In this document: positions 37,662 to 48,404 of the stretch, piece by piece
Numbering within the stretch: position 1 is the stretch's first letter
How the letters are laid out: each line of letters opens with the position of its first letter
From: Coffea arabica
Lineage: Eukaryota; Streptophyta; Magnoliopsida; Gentianales; Rubiaceae
Assembly (NCBI RefSeq): GCF_036785885.1
Contig: NC_092320.1
Coordinates: 10,541,557 to 10,605,556 of the forward strand
DNA: 64,000 bases
Direction of reading: 5' to 3'
Translations under genes and position numbers: made by a program
The notes under the pieces: model-generated
The model's database searches: none
Told to the model about the DNA's origin: nothing
What the model saw: only the letters and a program-made list of their open reading frames with translations

Positions 37662-38620
37662 GTCATAGAGCCTGCTGTACGAAAGCCTTCCCCAACTATT
37701 CGAGAAAATCCCATGTAAATAAGTTTTTACACTTGCTAGAGCTCATTTCTCATGGTGCAAGTTCATGTAGCATATTTTTCATCCCACTGAATTATGCCAA
37801 GATCTTCCAAGCATGTTCTTCTTATACTTTCTGCTTATTTGTATCTTCCAGCCTACTAAATTCTAAGCAAGCTTGTGGACTGCAAACCAAATACAAAAGC
37901 ATCGTATCTACTTAATTTGACCCCAAAAAAGTAAAGAAATGAAAGGAAAAATCAGCTTCCTAATCCTAATCTTAGACTGAAACAAAGATTTGAGACTGAC
38001 CTGGATCACAGACTTTTGCATGCGTACACTTTCCAATATGCTGTTCTCAGAACATATTACAAAAGTTGTAGGGGGTGCAAAAAGCGCGGTATATATGCAT
38101 GTTTGGAATAACTGAGCCATAACAAAGGGGCTGCTTCTATAATGGATGGTGGAAACGAGGGGCACGTCTCAGGACAGCAAGTGAAAGTAAGGCTTACTTG
38201 GACAAGGATGTTCCCATTAACTTCTGCTGCTGCTCATCCATTTCTAAAGGGGTGATGTTCTATTTGTTTGAAGAATCTTCCACCACCTCTAGAATGGGAG
38301 TGAGGTTTCGAAAAGTTCTTATCATCAATAGTTCAAGCACCATCCGAGGTAGAGTTAACTGATGCATGCTAGCTATTTCAGATTGGATTTGCGGTACCCA
38401 AGTGAACCGTCCCAACATACCTGAACTCTTACTATTCAAGCCCATAAAAGTAAATATCATAGAATCACAACTTTTATTTGTACCGGTATTTCAGTTTTTG
38501 ACCACCGCCTTGTGGCGATCCCGTGTCTCCATATCTCTTGCTTGATGTGTTGGGACAAAAGAGCAAAATGAAATGGCCATATCAGAATGCTGTTCCCCAC
38601 ATTCCTCAGCAGAGCATATA
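37662..38620. other. LCYE 3' flank; no supported gene
   Basis: Probable 3' UTR followed by unannotated spacer. Short frames only; nothing recognised. Confidence 0.35.
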
Positions 38621-38624
38621 CTTC

Positions 38625-38990
38625 CTATGTCCGATCTTGATAGTTCTAGTTTTTTTTTTCACACAGTTTAAGAAAAAATAATTAATTTTATTGTAAAAAT
38701 AAATTTAAATTGCTATTTTTCTATAAAAAAAAAACCCTTACATTAAATAAAGCTGGTTTTCATATATCAATATGTTTTGGAAAATTTAAATGCATTAAAT
38801 GGGGTAGGTTATATTCAATACTAACAATCTATATTAAATAAGGTAATTTATAATAATAACAACCCACATTGAATAAGGATATTTTAGAGAAATTAAAAGA
38901 CAACTACATCCTTCAATTGGAACGTGGACTATAATTTAGGACAGATAGAAAAAGAAAACAGGACTATCAACGTGGGAGGGAATAGCATGC
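38625..38990. mobile_element. Degenerate Stowaway-like MITE (copy 1)
   Basis: Reads like a worn copy of 46462-46810: CTATGTCCGATCTTGATAG... at the left, TTTTTCACACAGTTTAAGAA next, and GGACTATAATTTAGGACAGA followed by ACTATCAACGTGGGAGGGAA at the right. The terminal CTCCCTCCGTCCC-type repeats have lost several bases. Confidence 0.65.
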
Positions 38991-39154
38991 AGTGTGCGCC
39001 AACAAGCTAACATATACTTCTTCTCTTGCCCTGTTTATTAGTATTACCTATACGGCGGTGCTCATTATTGCGGAAAATGCTTAAAACCTCATGAACGAAC
39101 CTATTTCATCCATCTCACTTGCGCTACTGCTTTCCGCAAGAAGAGAATGCATCC

Positions 39155-39740
39155 TGCTACGGGTGGGAGCGAATTGTTAATCGAATTTCCGACGGAATTT
39201 AATTAAAATTGGTGGATTGATTTCTATTCAGTTTCGGGAAAAAAGAAAAAAAAATTTGAATTTTGAAAGTGGTTAGTTAGTCTAAAAGTGATTATGAGTT
39301 TTTGGTTTTGGTTTTAATCGAAAACTGATTTTGAGATTTCCTTTTTTTTTTCTTCTATTTATATACATATATCATATTTTAATTACTTAATTGTGCCTTA
39401 GGATATGACATGTAACACATGCATGCAAACCCTATGTTACTGTGAACACTTACTAGTCCTAATTACCTTCTAAGTTCTAATTAAATCAAAACATGGTTAA
39501 TAGGAGTACACGTTACTCCAGTTCGAATTTTTAATAGGTGTTTTTAATCAAATTTCAAGTGGATGAAATCGATTTTAAAATTGAATTCTGATTTCAATTC
39601 AATTTGATTTTGATTCAGAGAATGTGAAATTGATTTCAATTTCAATCGAAAGCATAAAAGCACAAAAACGTCCATTTCTAACCAATTTTATTTAACCGAA
39701 TCACCGATTAATCGACCCACTCTCATCTCTAGCATCTATC
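39155..39740. mobile_element. Candidate non-autonomous DNA element with imperfect inverted ends
   Basis: TGCTACGGGTGGGAGCGAAT...GTTAATCG at the left resembles, inverted, CGATTAATCGACCCACTCTC...TAGCA at the right. The core is AT-rich and has runs of GATTTTGATTC words. No target duplication could be fixed; the superfamily (possibly hAT) is a guess. Confidence 0.35.
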
Positions 39741-41731
39741 GTGCAATGGTTTTAGTCTAATTTACTTCAGTGAAAACAAAATTATGCTAAATCATTTTGC
39801 TCGGCGCAAAGATCATATGAATTCTTATGCATTATATTCACAAAATTAAAGACATTCACATGAGAATTCAAGATCAGTTAAGTAAGGGGGATTAGGGTCA
39901 GAGCTGACCCAATTCTTGGCACTCCCAAAGAGTGCGTGCCTTCAACAGCTTGGGACGTTTACCACCTTTAGAGTCAGTCAAAAGCGATGATGCAATCAAG
40001 CATAGTCAGAGAATCCCAAAAACCTCATGCCAGTGCATGAGCATGAGTCATGGGAATTAGATTATAGATAGGATGATGATGGCACTTAATAGCTAGGGCA
40101 CTTAGCTAGGCTTGGAATCATTACCCACAGTGGGCTGCTTGCATGCTTGGATGCGCTTTTAGCCTTTGGATTACCTTAATTCAGCGGATTATGCTGTGTA
40201 AGAATCAAATTAAGCCACCATAATGAATTAAACTATTGTTATTAAGCTGCGGGGGAATGGAATGTGATAAAGCCTAAAGGCATGATGAACACATCCTAAT
40301 TGTGCGAAGCGCTAATTGGGCAGTGCGCATTTTTTCTTGGTTCTTGTACGAAAACAATTTTAATTAACTCCAGGAATATGTCCCTTGCACTAGAAAAGCT
40401 GCCTTATGTTCTTCATGGTCCATTTCACTGAAACCTTTTTTTTTTTTTTTTAAATTTTTCAAGCCCTCCAATTGCTTGTCTACTCTAGGGTATAAATTAT
40501 GATAAAAAGGATTTTCTGCAATCAATTTGCTGAAAACTTTATCTACCTTTATTAATTTGGCGAAAGCTGTCTTATTTCCGCAGCAACTTTTGGATGAAAT
40601 GTCAAAGTTGAACTTCCCAAGGCCGAAGGCAATTCGGATTTGAAATGGGATAGTTTTGTTATGCTAATGAAATGACTAGCTCTGGCGTCATTATCTGCTT
40701 AATCCCAAGTGAGCAAGACGGTTTTCAGTTCTAGTGGTAAATAAATCTAAGGTCGAAGAACCCTTGAAAGATTAGACCTCGTTCATGTTTCACACTATAT
40801 ATTTTGTTTAGTTTAATGCTACTCTGATCAATTAAGCTTAACAAAGTTAGTATTATATAGGATGGAATTGATAAAGCCTGTCGTCGTGCTTCTGCACCGT
40901 AATCAGCCGCACGCTAAAGTTGCATTCACGGAAAGGCGCAAAAACGGCATGCAACAGATCATCATTATTTGATTTCTTGCTTAAGGATTTCAGGGTTCGA
41001 TCTTAATTAAGAGATTGCCGGACCGTGTAGTATTAATTAGGGTTTCGCAAAAGCTTAGACGATTGAAACCTCGCATGCTACTTCATGAAAGATGATTCAT
41101 TTCATTAATCACTACTGGGTTCCTTTTTTTATTTAGGAAAGTTGATGTGTGTATTTATTTAGCTTCAAGTGTTCAAAGTTTCTTCTGCGGTGGATCCAAC
41201 TTCACCCGTACCGTATATAGTAGGATATATATAGCCATATATGCTGATTGCCTGCCTTTTTCTTTTTTTTCTTTTCTCCCAATAATTTGCACCTTGAAAT
41301 TCATTCATGCATCAAAGCAGCATCAAGGTAAGCATCACGCATGCATGAGCGAAGTAATCAAGGACTCGATCCATTTTGATGATAGTATCAAATTGAATGG
41401 AAGGCAATTGGTAGTATTGGTACTCTTGCTCTGCCCGATTCATGACTAGAGAGTTTCTCCGGCCCTTTGCTAATCGGGGCTAAAATTCCGGAAATTAAAA
41501 ATGTCAAAATAAAAATAAGGCTTGATATTATTAGAAATATTCAAAAAAAAAAATATCGTATTCATAAAGAAAAAACATAGACACACTTCAATGAGCATGG
41601 AAAATATACCGGATTGCTCGATTAGGATTGGAATCGTCAGGTCATCCATAACTTTTTGTTTTATTCACTTCAATCAAAACAAGTATTCATTTTTATTGAA
41701 TTGACAAGTTTCCTTTGTTTACTCATATCTA

Positions 41732-41806
41732 GGGGCTCTAATTGGAGATACCATTGTTTCTGGTACAGAAGTTCCTATAAAAATAGGAAATGCCCTCCCT
41801 TTGAGT
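41732..41806 (+). pseudogene. Plastid rpl2 fragment inserted in nuclear DNA (NUPT)
   Basis: Seventy-five bases translate without a stop to [25 protein letters not shown] (25 residues), which is the end of exon 1 of chloroplast ribosomal protein L2 ([20 protein letters not shown] type) with two changed residues. The bases right after it (GTGCTGTAG...) resemble the start of the plastid rpl2 group II intron. Homology is not visible left of 41731, so the piece is short and not a functional gene. A mitochondrial copy of the same plastid DNA is the alternative source. Confidence 0.75.
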
Positions 41807-41885
41807 GCTGTAGTTAAAACCAGTCCCCGCCGGAGCCACATTTCCTATCTCCTAAAGTCCATAGTATGCAATATAACTATAAAAA

Positions 41886-42414
41886 GGGAAACAGCCAATT
41901 TCATTCCTAAATTTCTTCACTAGTGCCGACTTAGTTTATAACTTTTATTTATAACCAATTTGATATGAGGAATTATTTTGCGATTCCAATTAAGGACGTC
42001 CATGACGATATTACCATCTAAAATCGATCTGGCTCTTAATTGATTAACTACATAAGGGCATTTTTTGGGTGCGTTACTTACATGGTTGTAATAATTAAGT
42101 AAATTGTGTAACAATTCACAAGATTACACTTTAAACACTTTTATTTGGTGATTTTTCACACGTTTTTAAAATTTTATCAAATGATTTTTTACGTGATTTT
42201 CTTGATTTATTACAATCCTGCGAGTGACGTTCCTAAAATATCTCTATTTAGTTGACCAATTAGAAGTCAGATTGGTTTTAAGTAGTGGCGCCGTCACAAA
42301 AGTCATTAATTGGAATCGCAAAATAAGTTCACGTATCAAATTAATAGGAATAAAAGTTAGGGACTAAATAGGTAATAGTGAAATAGTTTAGAAACGAAAT
42401 TGGTCATTTTTCCG
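41886..42414. mobile_element. Fold-back MITE with about 130-bp inverted repeats
   Basis: The left arm (GGGAAACAGCCAATTTCATT... TTTTGCGATTCCAATTAAGGAC) returns inverted in the right arm (GTCATTAATTGGAATCGCAAAATAAG ... GAAATTGGTCATTTTTCC). The arms diverge noticeably. No certain target duplication. The 64-codon frame at 41920-42114 lies in the left arm and is not a gene. Confidence 0.65.
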
Positions 42415-42966
42415 GTATTTATTTCCAAACAAAAAATATATCTTGATATTTCCAAACAAAAAAATCATTTACTTATTAAGTATAAACACATATATCCTGA
42501 AACTCCAGGAACAGATCTCCAGTGACAAGGGTGGATAAAGACAGCAACCAATTACAAATCGAAACATCACAGGATTCCAAAGGCCCTAGTTCTATTAAAA
42601 ATAAAACATAAAAAAAACTAAAGAAAGTAAAAAGAAACCACGTTAATGCTGCATTAGTCAAAGGATAAATTCAATTTCTGTTACCCATGATGAGTACAAT
42701 GCAATCCACCTCCCAATCGATCAGGCTTCTTGTTAAACAAATTCTCGACTTCAGTGATTGGAGAGAAAAAGAACCAGTAGCAGAAGAAAGAAAAACACGG
42801 ATAATGAATTTATTACTACAAGCACTCCTCCAGAATTTTGGACGGCCGTTCGGCTTGCCAGGGGGAATAGAGTAATCAAAAAGTTCGTTGATCAGGAAAA
42901 CATTTGTGTTCCACACAATTTTTCCAAGGGACCACAAATCCACCACCTTCCCTTCTTGGCTTCTGC

Positions 42967-42974
42967 TATAAATA
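42967..42974 (+). promoter_or_regulatory. Probable TATA box of the MIR156 primary transcript
   Basis: TATAAATA in a fitting GC-flanked context, about 200 bases before the hairpin, predicting transcription start near 43000. Plant MIR genes are RNA polymerase II units with TATA boxes. Confidence 0.5.
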
Positions 42975-43165
42975 TCCAAACAGAGACCCATATTCTTTCC
43001 CAACAAGCAAATTGTATTATACATCTTTGGCTTCTTCTGCATGAAAAAGGCTGATGTAGTGGGGAACTCGAAGCTAGTTAGCGGAGAAGAAATGTGAAGG
43101 CAATGATGGCTCTGATATTCAACGATCAGGTGAAGAATAAGCCATTTGTAAGGAAGGTATGAAAT

Positions 43166-43283
43166 GATGCACGGGAGGAAGGCGACAGAAGAGAGTGAGC
43201 ACACATGGTTCTTTGCATGCATATGACTAATGCTTGAAGCTCTGTGTGCTCACTCTCTCTCTGTCACCAACCCTACGTGCAGC
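43166..43283 (+). ncRNA. MIR156: MIR156 precursor hairpin
   Basis: The 20-mer CGACAGAAGAGAGTGAGCAC at 43183-43202 equals a known miR156 variant (the Arabidopsis miR156g form, with C in place of the usual first U). The other arm (43248-43268, beginning GCTCACTCTCTCTCTGTC) is the matching star strand: GAGAGTGAGCACAC pairs without mismatch and GACAGA pairs below one small bulge. The stem continues outward through TGCACG (43168-43173) with CGTGCA (43276-43281). The loop is about 45 nt. miR156 represses SPL transcription factors and keeps plants juvenile. A 183-codon minus-strand frame that covers the locus is a shadow. Expression was not tested. Confidence 0.95.
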
Positions 43284-43365
43284 CCCTCAAATATAGGTCT
43301 CTTTTATCATTTATGCTTTTATGTGTGTGTGTGTCTGTGTATTTCTTTATTTATGTATGTATGTG

Positions 43366-43366
<1 letters not shown>

Positions 43367-43432
<66 letters not shown>
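43367..43432. repeat. (TA)33 microsatellite just downstream of MIR156
   Basis: Uninterrupted TA run of 66 bp beginning about 85 bases after the hairpin, preceded by a GT-rich run (43323-43366). It is probably inside the primary transcript. Confidence 0.95.
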
Positions 43433-43435
<3 letters not shown>

Positions 43436-45245
43436 GTGTAGTTGTAGAACTGTAGATTATCTATACACACACTGCACGGGGCCGTGAAATTATGTGATCG
43501 ATCTTCGCATGTTCGCTGTTACATGTCCACTTTTTAGTGTATCATAGTTGCAGTACAATTTCAATTTCCATAACAATTTTGTTGTGACCTAGCATTTCAG
43601 AGGATGCAAATTAAGAAGCTGGAATTTTATTCTCAGTATCTGAGTGAAAGGAGGATGAATAAGTTACAGATCGATCACGACCGCGGGTAAAGCATACATG
43701 CATGTGATGTGAGTGAAAATCTTGGTTTTATTATATAGTACATAGTAAATATATCTTCTGTGTGCAGTATGAGTCTACAATATTTGTCGTACAGCTGCTG
43801 GAGTAACATGTATATATATATATATCAAATGTAATGATAGATAAAGATGTTATGCAAATTTACAGCAACACACAGCTATTTAAATATATTAATTAGCAGT
43901 GTGTATAATTAAATTGATTTCCATCCATATTAATATCAACTGCAACATGTGAAAATATATAGCTTTGTGTAGAAAAATCATTGCGTTCTTGAGGCTACAG
44001 GATGTGGATCACAGGCAAAGGCTGCTAAATCATTTAGACAGCAGGAGACGACATGCATTAGACTAATTGTCGGCGACGCTTGGCTTAGTGGGGATCCTCC
44101 TACATGGTGAATAACCAAACTCCAATTGAAATGAAATCTTTTGGATAAATCAACACAATTTAGGAGGAATCAATAAAAGGGCATCAATTATTCAAATCCT
44201 GGATTTTTGAATTGAGGACGGTACAGAGTTATTGAGGAGGCACACCGAGCAGAATACTACAAGCTAACTGCTTTGGATCCAACGCTGATTCCATGAACGT
44301 GGAGTGCTGTAAATTTGAAGAAATTTCATGCATAGTTTTGATGTGTTTCGCACTAAAAGAGATACCAGGTTCGTGTCAGGGATGTACGGAAGAAAACGTG
44401 GTTGTTGAAGGGGTCAAGCTTAAAAAGAGTCCAAGCATGCTGCTGCTGCTCGGAACAGGAGAACATGCCCTCCTTTACGCTTGGATGAATATCTGCTCTT
44501 CTCCTCATCATACCCATTGAATTCAAGCTTTCTCAAATCATTCTATACATTGTTGACAGACCTTGTTGGTAGTCTGAAGTCTTTAACACTTGATATGCTG
44601 CTTGATTACGGACGGTTAAACTATAAGTTCATTAGATTTAAGTCATGGAAATTGTATCCATCATCGTATCATGAATAAGGGTTAAAATCTGTAATTCAAT
44701 GTTCTGATTCGACTATACATGGTGCAAGTGAACCTTTGACCAGTGTCGCCACCCATCTTTTTGATATCAGACAACAAGCACTATTGTTTCTGTTAAATGT
44801 GATCTTTTCTGCTTGTCGATTGTACCAGCCAAACACTTTATCGGCTACGTCGTAATGTTCGAACACAACTCAACAATATGATGGTGCTTCTCAAATCATG
44901 GAACCAGAAGTGGACTTTTTTTACGCATCATGATTAGAACTGCAAGAGGGAAGAACTCGCAAAAAGCATACAGTAGTAAGAGCTTCACATACTTGCAACA
45001 AAACATACCACAACTCTCCATTAACCTTCAAAAATAATAGTGTGTATTTAAAGTCCGACCCACGAGTTTTCGAAGGACTCACTCTTCTAAGTCATGAGAT
45101 GTTACGAACGAGTGGGTAAGAATAAGATTTGCTAGTAACTAGTAGTTAATGTGCATCGGATATGAAAGGAGAGAATTGATTTCACACTCAAAACGTTGAA
45201 ACTAATTAAGTAAATGTTTTTCGGAATAGGAAAAACAAATTAAAA
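43433..45245. other. Spacer downstream of MIR156; no supported gene
   Basis: Likely includes the remainder of the MIR156 primary transcript. The frames at 44293-44520 and 44481-44678 have no recognised motif. AT-rich with short GT and TA runs. Confidence 0.35.
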
Positions 45246-45254
45246 TTACTTTTG

Positions 45255-46317
45255 GGGTTATTATCACTTTACCCCCTTAATATTCGATGCCACTATCAAT
45301 TTCCCCCTTAATATTATCTTTTAGTCACTTTACCCACAAGACTAACGGTCAAACTTAACAGAATTTGTTAATTAAAGTAAAAAAACAAGTTTAGCCCTTA
45401 AAGTTATTATCATTTTACCCCCATAAACTATAGTCTCATTATCAATTAACCCCATAAAGTTATTTTTTAGACAATTTATCCAACAATTAAAGCAATTTAG
45501 CAAGTTAAATAACTTTAGAAGAAAGAACACTCATTTTTGTATAATAAAAACAATAAAAAATTTAGAGTGGCTCTTCTCCTCTTTAGTATCAAGAAAAAAA
45601 GTCAAAATATTAATTTATTTCTTTTTGGCAATCTTATTAATATTAAAAAAATAGAAAGATATGGAGGGGGAGGGAGAGGGGGAAAGAGAGATAGATAGAG
45701 AGAACTCAATTCATTTTTTAGAAAATACAAATAAGAAAGAATTAAATTCTTTTATTATTTTAAAATTATTTCACTTTACTGTTTACCACTAAATTTCAAT
45801 CCTAATCCTAACAACCTTAAATTAATATGATGATATTAGCCTTTTTTTAATTTTTTTTTGTAAAATCTAATTTTCTGTCTCTTTCTTTCCTATCTCTTTT
45901 TCTTTTCCTAGTATTAATAAGTGTGAAAAAAGAAATTTGAGAAAACCCTTTTATTTTTATATTTTTGGATCTCTTAAAGTGAAAAGAAAGAAGAATAATC
46001 ATTCTAAATTTTTTTTTAATTATCTATATAAGGATAAATATATTTAAAAAAAATTTACCATACTAGTTAGATTAACGATGAAATAAAATTCCAAAAAAAA
46101 TAATGTTAGGAATTAAGTCGATTATATCACTATAATTTAAAAGAATAAAGTAATAATAATAATGTAGTAATGCTATAGAATAAAAGGGTATTTTTGTCCA
46201 AAATTTCTTAACATGTTAAGTTGAATTACTTATGGGGGGTGAAGTGACTAAAAAATAACGTTAATAGATAAACTGATAGTAGTGATATAGTTTAACGGGG
46301 TAAAGTGATAATAACCC
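45255..46317. mobile_element. Non-autonomous Mutator-like element with 9-bp target duplication
   Basis: Starts GGGTTATTATCACTTTACCC and ends with the exact inverse (46297-46317); the similarity of the arms extends imperfectly for about 90 bases (TTTTAGTCACTTTACCC against GGTGAAGTGACTAAAAAATA). Both sides carry the 9-mer TTACTTTTG (45246-45254 and 46318-46326), the duplication size typical of Mutator. The 1.06-kb interior is AT-rich and encodes no transposase. Confidence 0.9.
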
Positions 46318-46461
46318 TTACTTTTGCCAACTTCGTGCTTTGAATCTTATTTGGTATTAATTTGGATCTCCATAAAGCAAGAAAAACAGTTGAAATTTAG
46401 ATGTAAAGGAGCATCAGACTCTCGAGGATAAAACATTAATTAGGGCTCCTACAATATACTA

Positions 46462-46810
46462 CTCCCTCCGTCCCGTTTTGTTAGTCTTGATTTTTTTTCA
46501 CACAGATTAAGAAAGTGTAATTAATTTGGTTGGAAACATAAATTTAGATTAATAATTTCCTAAAATACCCTTATGCTAATCACGAAGAGTGTCAATTAAT
46601 ATCAGTTACAGCTAATGGATTAGTATTGGAAAAGCTCAATGTATTCAATGTAGTGGGTTAGTATTTAATAATAATGTATTAATAACAAGATATTTAATAA
46701 GGGTATTTTAGATAATTTGAAATATTACTATATTTCTTAATGGAAAAGTGGACTATAATTTGGGACAGACGAAAAAGGAAAACAAGACTATCAAAATGGG
46801 ACGGAAGGAG
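46462..46810. mobile_element. Stowaway-like MITE (copy 2, well preserved)
   Basis: CTCCCTCCGTCCC at 46462 and its inverse GGGACGGAAGGAG ending at 46810 are flanked by TA dinucleotides (46460-46461 and 46811-46812), the Stowaway (Tc1/mariner) signature. The interior is AT-rich and non-coding. Confidence 0.9.
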
Positions 46811-47050
46811 TATTAGACTATGCCAATCCTTCTCAAGATTCCAAATTTTAGCATGCTCGTCAAAGTCAATATCACAAAAGAGAATGAATCTTGTATTCAA
46901 GGAATCACGTTCCTGGTTAACTAATTTAGAGGTTAGTATCATTTATTATCAGCACCACCCCGTAAGGATTGAGTTAAATTTGCGTGCTTGTTGCCTTCGC
47001 TGGGATGTAATAATCGTTCTCGTTGCCCTTAGTTTTCCATCACCTGTCAC

Positions 47051-47245
47051 CGCTCGGGATCATAATGGGCTACCGGCCTACCATCCGGATTTGAAAAGAG
47101 TGGAAAATTGAATGATTTTGCCCCTGATGACCCTGCAATCCGAGTTAGGATGAGATTGTTTGTAGCAATGGATCGAGCCTGCGTCAAAAGCTCCTTGCGC
47201 GAAACCAAGTCGTCCTCATAATTGCGCGAAACCAAATTTTTTCTC
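47051..47245. repeat. Direct repeat, copy A
   Basis: CGCTCGGGATCATAATGGGC through GCGCGAAACCAAATTTTTTC; the same block recurs at 47442-47644 with a few substitutions and small indels. Confidence 0.9.
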
Positions 47246-47267
47246 TTTTTTTTGTATATAAAATAAT

Positions 47268-47433
47268 GTGTTTGGATTGTAAATTATTTGAAATATTTTT
47301 ACTGTAACACTTTTTTTGATATGATATACGTGAGATAAAAAAAAAAGATTGAAAATATGTTAATATAATACAATCAAATCAATATGTGTAAATAATGTGT
47401 AAATAAAGTAAAATAATGTTGAATCCAAACACA
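47268..47433. repeat. MITE of the TTTGGAT/ATCCAAAC family between the direct repeats
   Basis: GTTTGGATTGTAAATTATTT at the left, TTGAATCCAAACAC at the right, with the shared TTTTTACTGTAACACTTTTT core. Confidence 0.75.
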
Positions 47434-47441
47434 ATTGTCGC

Positions 47442-47644
47442 CGCTCGGGATCATAATGGGCTACCGGCCCTACCTTCCGGATGTGAAAAGAGTGAAAAAT
47501 TGAATGATTTTGCCCCTGATGACCCTGCAATCCGAGTTAGAATGAAATTGTTTGTAGCAACTAGCAATGGATAGAGCCTGCGTCAAAAGCTCCTGACGCG
47601 AAGCCAAGTTGTCCTCATACTTGCGCGAAACCAAATTTTTTCTC
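47442..47644. repeat. Direct repeat, copy B
   Basis: Second copy of 47051-47245, about 200 bp, with an 8-base insertion (AACTAGCA region) and scattered changes. No coding function recognised in either copy. Confidence 0.9.
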
Positions 47645-48404
47645 GCGCGAGCCCATTGTGATCCAAACCTAGTAATACTTTTGTTCATTTATTTTATTTT
47701 TAATCTCCTAGGGGTGTTATTTTACTCTCCTAGGCTTCGTATTGGTAGTTGTTTTTTGATCTCCTAGGGTGTTTTTAATCTCCTAGATTTTTTTGCTTTC
47801 TGTGTTTTCATTTTTAAGTCAGATCTTAGCCTATTTGAAGTAGTTGAATATTAGATTTGAATATGGAAGACGAATTCATTTGAGAGTTGAAGACGTGATT
47901 TATTTTTGTTTTGAATACATTGAAGTTTCAAAGTGTGATTATTTTTTAAAATTTTTTATGTCTCAAATTTCTTGATTGTTGCATATTTGATTTTGATGCC
48001 CTTTTCGCCATTAGTGTACACCTAATGCAATGAAATTATAGCGATTTTCAATTCACACTTAGATCACAAGTAATCTAACATATTATATAAATTTACACAC
48101 TAATAATTATTATCTTATCTATCTTACTTGTATATGCTTTTCCGGATTATTTTTTCAAAATATGAACACCTGAAATCCATATTAATCAGTACCCAATAAA
48201 CACTCAGCAGACAAACCTTTCTTTCAAAATAAATGTGATTCTTGCGTCAAAATAGCTTTTAAGTAACTGATAATTCTTCCAATAGCAAATGGCGGCCCAA
48301 CGTGCACGACGCTTGAAGGGCCCAATTGTATGGCACCCCCTCTTTATCTTCTGGGAAAGCAAACCCCAGGCACTATAAGATGACTTGACTGAGTCAGAGG
48401 TCAT

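Noticed and set aside
42671-43222. 183-codon minus-strand frame
   Set aside because: Lies across the MIR156 promoter and hairpin on the opposite strand; no recognisable domain.
43371-43487. Tyr/Ile repeat protein in plus-strand frames
   Set aside because: Translation of the (TA)33 microsatellite.
44293-44678. Two overlapping plus-strand frames downstream of MIR156
   Set aside because: No motif, no codon-bias signal I can see; could be part of the miRNA primary transcript.
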